Assembly: GCA_964252015.1 (NCBI GenBank)
Contig: CAXULW010000009.1
Span: 82,797 to 146,796, forward strand
From: CAXSBR01 sp964252015
GTDB lineage: Bacteria; Actinomycetota; Actinomycetes; Mycobacteriales; Jatrophihabitantaceae
Reading direction: 5' to 3'
DNA: 64,000 nt
A program made the position numbers and the translations under genes. The first letter of the stretch is position 1, and every line of letters starts with the position of its first letter. Below the pieces are notes generated by a model. It had not been told where the DNA came from and did not search any database. It was given only the letters and a program-made list of their open reading frames with translations. This document shows positions 59,569-64,000 of the stretch, in pieces.

Positions 59569-60099
59569 TCAGAGGTACTGGCCGGTGCCCCCGGGGGTGT
59601 TGGAAATGATCATTCCGCCGGGACCGGCCGGCCCGGTGCCGTCCGCGGCGTCGGACATGCCCGGTGGCAGCGCCCGTCCGCGGATCTGCTCGAGCTGGGC
59701 TCGGGCGGCCATCTGCTGGGCGAACAGGGCGGTTTGAATGCCGTGGAACAGCCCTTCCAGCCAGCCGACGAGCTGGGCCTGAGCGATCCGCAGCTCGGCC
59801 TCACTGGGGACGTGGTCGTCGTCGAAGGGCAGGGTGAGCCGATCCAGCTCCTCGCGCAGTTCCGGAGCCAACCCGTCCTCGAGCTCGCGGATCGAACGTT
59901 CGTGGATCTCCTTGAGCCGGGCCCGGCCGGCGTCGTCGAGCGGTGCCGCGCGTACCTCCTCCAGCAGCTGCTTGATCATCGTGCCGATCCGCATGACTTT
60001 GGCCGGCTGCTCGACCTGGGCCATCACCGCCGGCTCGGTCGACGCGGGAAGGATGGTGGGCTGGGCTGACGGCCCGGTCGTGTCGTGGTCACTGGTCAC
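59569..60099 (-). CDS. bpa: Bacterial proteasome activator
   Basis: A 176-residue protein matching mycobacterial Bpa (Rv3780, 178 residues). The helical core runs VMRIGTMIKQLLEEVRAAPLD, RLKEIHERSIRELEDGL and LAPELREELDRLTLPF, then ELRIAQAQLVGWLEGLFHGIQ. It ends in GQYL, the C-terminal motif that docks in the 20S proteasome ring and opens its gate. The middle carries a Gly/Pro-rich linker. Bpa (PafE) forms a ring of 12 and feeds unfolded proteins to the proteasome without ATP. GTG 60099 is chosen. prcA/prcB are not in this window. Confidence 0.93.
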   Translation of the reverse strand: MTSDHDTTGPSAQPTILPASTEPAVMAQVEQPAKVMRIGTMIKQLLEEVRAAPLDDAGRARLKEIHERSIRELEDGLAPELREELDRLTLPFDDDHVPSEAELRIAQAQLVGWLEGLFHGIQTALFAQQMAARAQLEQIRGRALPPGMSDAADGTGPAGPGGMIISNTPGGTGQYL

Positions 60100-60272
60100 C
60101 CGTCCATCCTCGCCGATCCGGGCCGCCATCCGTAGCCGCCGAGACCGACGTAGGCGAAACGCACGGGTTGACCAGTTCGGGACAACGGTGTCCGGCGGGG
60201 CCGTGACGTTGTTACGTTGGGCCCGTCCGACGGGGTTACCGTCGTCGGCGCCGGCGCGCAGGAGGAGCAATT

Positions 60273-61781
60273 GTGGCCAGCACCCGATCTGATCCGTCCC
60301 CGGTCGTCACCGACGGTTCCGCGCCGAAGTCCGCCGGCTGGGGGCAAGTCGAGGCCAATGGGCTCAACGTCATCAGCGACGCGGAGCGCAAAGGCCGCCC
60401 CCGGGACCTGTTCTGGCCGTGGTTCGGGGCGAACGTCTCGGTGCTGGGCCTGAGCTACGGCGCGTTCGTACTGGCCTTCGGCGTGTCGTTCTGGCAGGCG
60501 CTGGTCGCGGGCGTGATCGGCATCGTCGTCTCGTTCCTGCTGTGCGGGTTCATCGCCGTGGCCGGCAAGCGCGGGTCGGCGCCGACGATGGTGCTCAGCC
60601 GGGCCGCCTTCGGCCTGCGCGGCAACCGGCTTCCCTCGGCGTTGTCCTGGCTGCTCACCGTCGGGTGGGAGACCGCACTCACCGCCTTGGCCACGCTGGC
60701 CACGGCCACCGTGTTCGGCCGGCTGCACTGGGGCGGCGGCACCCCGACCAAGGTGGTCGCGCTCATCGTCGTGGCCGCGCTGATCGTGGCCGGTGGCGTG
60801 CTCGGCTTCGATGCCATCATGCGGATGCAGACCGTGATCACGGTGCTCACCGGCGTCCTCACCGTGGTCTATCTCGTGCTGGTCGCCCACCACATCCACT
60901 GGCACACCGTCTCGGCCCTGCCGTCGGGGTCGAACCAGAACTTCATCGGCGCCCTGATCTTCATGATGACCGGGTTCGGGCTGGGCTGGGTGAACGCGGC
61001 CGCCGACTACTCGCGCTACCTGCCGCGCCGCTCGTCCACCGCCGGCGTGATCGGCTGGACGACGTTCGGCTCCGCCGTCGCGCCGGTGGTGCTGCTGGTG
61101 TTCGGGCTGCTGCTGGCCGGCTCGTCCAAGGACCTAAGCACCGCCATCAGCGCCGACCCGATCGGGGCGCTCACCACCGAGCTGCCGACGTGGTTCCTGG
61201 TGCCGTTCGCGATCGTGGCCGTCCTCGGTCTGGTCGGCGGGGCCGTGCTCGACATCTACTCCTCGGGGCTGGCCCTGCTGGCCGCCGGGCTGCGGGTGCC
61301 GCGGTTCCTGGCCGCGTTCGTCGACGGCGTGATCATGGTGCTGGGCACGATCTACATCGTCTTCATCGGCAAGAACTTCCTGGTCCAGTTCGAGGGCGTG
61401 CTCATCACCCTCGGGGTGCCCGTGGCCGCCTGGTGCGGGGTGATGCTGGCCGACATCCTGCTGCGCCGACGGGACTACGACGAGGCCGACCTCTACCGCG
61501 GCGACGGGCGCTACGGCGACGTGCGCGGGTTCCCGATCGCGCTCGTCGTCATCGGCACGGGCCTGGGCTGGGGCCTGGTGACGAACACGTATGCGACCTG
61601 GCTGAATTGGCAGGGGTATCTGCTCGACCCGGCCGGGCTCGGCGGCAAGACCGGCGCCTGGGCCTTCGCCAACCTGGGCGTCCTGCTGGCGTTGGTGCTC
61701 GGGTTCGTCGGGACGCTGATCACGAGCCGCGGTCGCATCCGCGCCCAGGAGACCGCGGCGTCCACTCCGGTCGGTCGGTGA
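60273..61781 (+). CDS. NCS1-family nucleobase/hydantoin-type permease
   Basis: A 502-residue membrane protein with about twelve segments of the NCS1 (Mhp1/CodB) family. The first helix region has RDLFWPWFGANVSVLGLSYG, with the Trp and Asn that contact nucleobase substrates. Helix 3 has VLSRAAFGLRGN, and helix 6 GLGWVNAAADYSRYLPR. It imports a purine, cytosine, allantoin, hydantoin or related compound with H+ or Na+. GTG 60273 is fixed by AGGAGG. The downstream cysteine hydrolases overlap in GTGA steps, so the transported compound is probably hydrolysed by them. Confidence 0.9.
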   Translation: MASTRSDPSPVVTDGSAPKSAGWGQVEANGLNVISDAERKGRPRDLFWPWFGANVSVLGLSYGAFVLAFGVSFWQALVAGVIGIVVSFLLCGFIAVAGKRGSAPTMVLSRAAFGLRGNRLPSALSWLLTVGWETALTALATLATATVFGRLHWGGGTPTKVVALIVVAALIVAGGVLGFDAIMRMQTVITVLTGVLTVVYLVLVAHHIHWHTVSALPSGSNQNFIGALIFMMTGFGLGWVNAAADYSRYLPRRSSTAGVIGWTTFGSAVAPVVLLVFGLLLAGSSKDLSTAISADPIGALTTELPTWFLVPFAIVAVLGLVGGAVLDIYSSGLALLAAGLRVPRFLAAFVDGVIMVLGTIYIVFIGKNFLVQFEGVLITLGVPVAAWCGVMLADILLRRRDYDEADLYRGDGRYGDVRGFPIALVVIGTGLGWGLVTNTYATWLNWQGYLLDPAGLGGKTGAWAFANLGVLLALVLGFVGTLITSRGRIRAQETAASTPVGR

Positions 61782-62365
61782 GCGCTCCGCCGCCGACCGC
61801 CGGTGCGCGTTCCTGGCTGGCCGTGATCGACGTGCAGCACGTTTTCGCCGACGCCGGCAGTCCGTGGTCCGCGCCGCGGTTCGCCGAGATAGTCCAGCCG
61901 GTGGGCCGGCTGGTGGACGCGTTCGGCGACCGCGCGACGTTCACCCGCTTCGTCGCGCCGCGTGATCCGCACGGCGCCTGGCGGTCCTACTACGCCGACT
62001 GGCCGTTCGCCCTCGTGGCCGCCGACGATCCGTTGTACCGCCTCGTTCCGGCGTTCACGGCGTTCGCGGCCGACGCGGTCACTGCGACCACGTTCGGCAA
62101 GTGGGACGTCCTCGCTCCTCGCATCGCCGACCGGGCCGGCCCGGTGGACCGCCTCGTCGTGTGCGGCGTCTCGACCGATTGTTGCGTGCTGTCGACCGTC
62201 CTGGCCGCGGCCGATACCGGGGTCGAGGTGCTCGTGGTCGCCGACGCCTGCGCCGGTGCCACTGACGAATCCCACCACCGCGCGCTGGACGCGATGAGCC
62301 TCTACGCCCCGCTGGTGCGGATCGTCGGCTCGGCCGAGGTCTTGGCCGGCGTGGGTCCAGGGTGA
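61778..62365 (+). CDS. Isochorismatase-like cysteine hydrolase 1
   Basis: A 195-residue isochorismatase-family protein. The catalytic triad is Asp in LAVIDVQHVF, Lys in TTFGKWDVL and Cys in VSTDCCVLSTVLAAAD. Family members hydrolyse amides such as nicotinamide, N-carbamoylsarcosine or ureidoacrylate. It starts at GTG 61778, sharing bases with the permease stop (GTGA), and overlaps the next gene the same way. Substrate unknown; permease context suggests a nucleobase or ureide derivative. Confidence 0.87.
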   Translation: MSAPPPTAGARSWLAVIDVQHVFADAGSPWSAPRFAEIVQPVGRLVDAFGDRATFTRFVAPRDPHGAWRSYYADWPFALVAADDPLYRLVPAFTAFAADAVTATTFGKWDVLAPRIADRAGPVDRLVVCGVSTDCCVLSTVLAAADTGVEVLVVADACAGATDESHHRALDAMSLYAPLVRIVGSAEVLAGVGPG

Positions 62366-62916
62366 GTACCCGGCCCGGGTCGGCCTGCGCCCTGCTGCTG
62401 ATCGACATGCAGGTGGGCGTGATGTCCGGCTGCGTGGACGCCGGCGGCACCGTGGCCCGGGCAAACGCCGCGGTGGACCGGGCCCGGTCGGTGGGCGTGC
62501 CGGTGATCTGGATCCAGGACGAGCAGGACTTCCCCCGGCACAGCCCCGACTGGGAGCTGGCGCCCCCGCTGGCCCCGGAGCCGGGCGAGACCCGGATCTT
62601 CAAGGCCTACCGCGATGCGTTCGCCGACACCGAGCTGACCGACGTCCTGGCCGCGGCTGGGGCGACCCGGCTGCTGCTGGCCGGCGCCCAGTCCGATTTC
62701 TGCGTCCGCACCGCCGGTCAGAGCGCGGCGGCACGGGGCTATGACGTCACGTTGATCGCCGACGCCCACACCACCTGGGACGCGGAGCTGGACGGTGCGA
62801 CCATTCCCGCCGCGGCGATCGTGGCCCACACGAACCGCTACTTCGCCGGCCTGCGGTACCCGGGCCAGACGTTCACCGTCGAACCGCATCACACGGTCCA
62901 GCTGCCGCACTCCTAG
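62362..62916 (+). CDS. Isochorismatase-like cysteine hydrolase 2
   Basis: A 184-residue isochorismatase-family protein different from its neighbour. The triad is Asp in ALLLIDMQVGV, Lys in RIFKAYRDAF and Cys in QSDFCVRTAGQSA. It has the His/Asp-rich YDVTLIADAHTTWD. This subgroup includes hydrolases of N-carbamoyl or nicotinamide-like compounds. The start overlaps the previous gene (GTGA) and the stop overlaps the convergent quinone reductase stop (CTAG). Two successive amide cleavages are possible, with carbamate or ammonia released. Confidence 0.87.
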   Translation: MSTRPGSACALLLIDMQVGVMSGCVDAGGTVARANAAVDRARSVGVPVIWIQDEQDFPRHSPDWELAPPLAPEPGETRIFKAYRDAFADTELTDVLAAAGATRLLLAGAQSDFCVRTAGQSAAARGYDVTLIADAHTTWDAELDGATIPAAAIVAHTNRYFAGLRYPGQTFTVEPHHTVQLPHS

Positions 62917-63905
62917 CGGACTTGCAGCACGACCTTGCCCACGTGGGTGCCCTCGTCCACGTAGCGGTGCGCAGCGGCGACGTCGGCAATGGGGAACACC
63001 CGGTCGATCACCGGGCGGACGTCGCCGGATTCCAGGTGCGGCCAGACGAACGCCGTCGTCGCCGACACCACCCCTGCCTTGGCCGCGATCGTCTGCGCCC
63101 GCAGGCCGGCCGCGGTGACCGTGAGCCGCTTGGTCATCACCGTCCGCAGGTCGATCTCCGCCGTGGTGCCACCCTGGAAACCGAGGATGACCAGCCGACC
63201 CTCCTTGGCCAGCGCGGCCAGGTTGCGGGCCAAATACTTGGCGCCCATGTTGTCGAGTACCACGTCCACGCCCCCACCGCCAACACCGCCTTCGGTCTCG
63301 GCGGCCACGACCTGGACGAAGTCGTCCTCGCGGTAGTTGACGGCCACCTCGGCGCCCAGGTCTCGGCAGACCTGCAGCTTGGCCGCGGAACCGGCGGTGG
63401 CGAACACGCGGGCGCCGTTGCGGGCGGCCAACTGGATGGCCATCGTGCCGATGCCACTGGTGCCGCCGTGGATCAGCACCGCCTCCCCGGGCATGAGCCG
63501 CCCGCGGTTGAACAACATCGACCAGACGGTGCAGGTGACCTCGGGCAGCGCGGCGGCCTGGATCAGGTCGAGCCCACGTGGGACGGGCATGAGCTGGCCC
63601 ACCGGCACGGCCACCAGCTCGGCGTATCCCCCGCCGGCCAGCAGCGCGCACACCTCCTGGCCGATCTCCCAACCGGCCACGTCCGGACCCAGTGCGGCGA
63701 TCCGCCCGGAGCACTCCAGGCCGGGGTACGCGGATGCGCCCGGTGGCGGTGGGTAATGCCCTTCGCGCTGCATCACGTCGGCCCGATTGACCGCCGTGGC
63801 CGTGACCTCGACGAGAACCTCGCCCGGGCCCGCGACCGGGTCGGGCACCTCGTTCCATTGCAGTACCTCAGCCGGACCAGGACGGGAGATCTCGACGGCG
63901 CGCAC
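62913..63905 (-). CDS. NAD(P)H quinone oxidoreductase, PIG3-type MDR
   Basis: A 330-residue zinc-free medium-chain reductase. It has RAVEISRPGPAEVLQW at the start, NRADVMQREGHYPPPPGAS (quinone-reductase signature), LPEVTCTVWSMLFNRG, the nucleotide motif IHGGTSGIGTMAIQLA, then the VNYREDDF and ILGFQGG segments. It matches the TP53I3 (PIG3)-type quinone oxidoreductases. It reduces quinones with NADPH. GTG 63905 is preferred because it starts the conserved sequence; a TTG at 63956 would add unconserved residues. Confidence 0.9.
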   Translation of the reverse strand: MRAVEISRPGPAEVLQWNEVPDPVAGPGEVLVEVTATAVNRADVMQREGHYPPPPGASAYPGLECSGRIAALGPDVAGWEIGQEVCALLAGGGYAELVAVPVGQLMPVPRGLDLIQAAALPEVTCTVWSMLFNRGRLMPGEAVLIHGGTSGIGTMAIQLAARNGARVFATAGSAAKLQVCRDLGAEVAVNYREDDFVQVVAAETEGGVGGGGVDVVLDNMGAKYLARNLAALAKEGRLVILGFQGGTTAEIDLRTVMTKRLTVTAAGLRAQTIAAKAGVVSATTAFVWPHLESGDVRPVIDRVFPIADVAAAHRYVDEGTHVGKVVLQVR

Positions 63906-63963
63906 GATCTGACCGTAGCCGCCCCCGGTTTTGGTCACCCACACTCTTGGGTTCAAGGGGTGA

Positions 63964-63997
63964 ACGCAACACCGTGAGGTAGCTCGGGGTGTTGCGT
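63964..63997. terminator. Hairpin at the right edge of the window
   Basis: ACGCAACACC (63964-63973) and GGTGTTGCGT (63988-63997) form a perfect 10-bp stem with a 14-base loop. It lies upstream of the quinone-reductase gene, so it may end a gene that approaches from beyond the window. Confidence 0.5.
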
Positions 63998-64000
63998 GTG

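Overview
The window is high-GC DNA (G/C-rich third codon positions, many GTG starts) from an actinomycete. Evidence for this is an F420-type luciferase-like oxidoreductase, a DUF222/13E12 HNH nuclease, DUF4193, DUF3072 and DUF4446 proteins, a FolP2-type pterin-synthase paralogue, a ~180 kDa NAD-glutamate dehydrogenase, and a bacterial proteasome activator ending in GQYL. The proteasome activator and the F420 enzyme fit the Mycobacteriales/Frankiales/Nakamurellales side of the phylum. I cannot name a genus. The ACC deaminase would fit a soil or plant-associated life. No rRNA, tRNA, CRISPR array, prophage or intact insertion sequence was seen.

Layout. 1-7.6 kb: end of a secreted-type nuclease/phosphatase, a MarR/MFS efflux pair, an LLM oxidoreductase, a GCS2-type ligase and an HNH-DUF222 gene. 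7.6-13.3 kb: ACC deaminase plus cupin, a C39-like cysteine-peptidase-fold protein, Dps, dimethylargininase and an amino-acid permease. 13.5-15.6 kb: ABC-F ATPase behind a possible leader peptide. 15.6-32.5 kb: cell-surface glycan genes in two blocks (GT-C-like membrane protein, flippase-like protein, sugar aminotransferase and dehydrogenase; then an opposite-strand operon of aminotransferase, epimerase, hexapeptide acyltransferase and GT4). Between the blocks lies a patch with gene relics (truncated SDR, hydrolase tail, PIN-domain tail), small enzymes and a GGDEF-EAL protein. 32.6-40.5 kb: HtrA protease, Fpg/Nei glycosylase, rhodanese, GDPD, an RsbW-like ATPase, FolP2 and an EAL protein. 40.6-51.4 kb: central and amino-acid metabolism (NAD-GDH, malic enzyme, aromatic/histidinol-phosphate aminotransferase, pheA), a GDT1-type cation exchanger and a GroES-like protein. 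51.6-55.5 kb: teichoic-acid-like TagF/TarI/SDR operon. 55.5-57.2 kb: MerR/Hsp20 heat-shock module. 57.3-63.9 kb: serS-HAD, proteasome activator, and an NCS1 permease coupled to two cysteine hydrolases.

How the parts work together. The surface-glycan genes can supply amino-sugar synthesis, transfer and membrane translocation, and the TagF/TarI operon a polyol-phosphate polymer. The GGDEF-EAL and EAL proteins point to c-di-GMP control. NAD-GDH, malic enzyme, the permeases, dimethylargininase and ACC deaminase all release or use ammonium and 2-oxoacids, giving a nitrogen/carbon-salvage flavour.

The least expected signals are mostly non-coding. They are a ~65-bp palindromic element present twice (51 of 64 aligned bases identical), a doubled 12-bp palindrome, a possible 34-codon leader ORF overlapping the ABC-F start, a two-hairpin leader in front of the GGDEF-EAL gene, several in-frame minisatellites, and a gene-decay patch. 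I did not find one clearly new multi-gene system. All homology statements come from reading motifs, without database searches.
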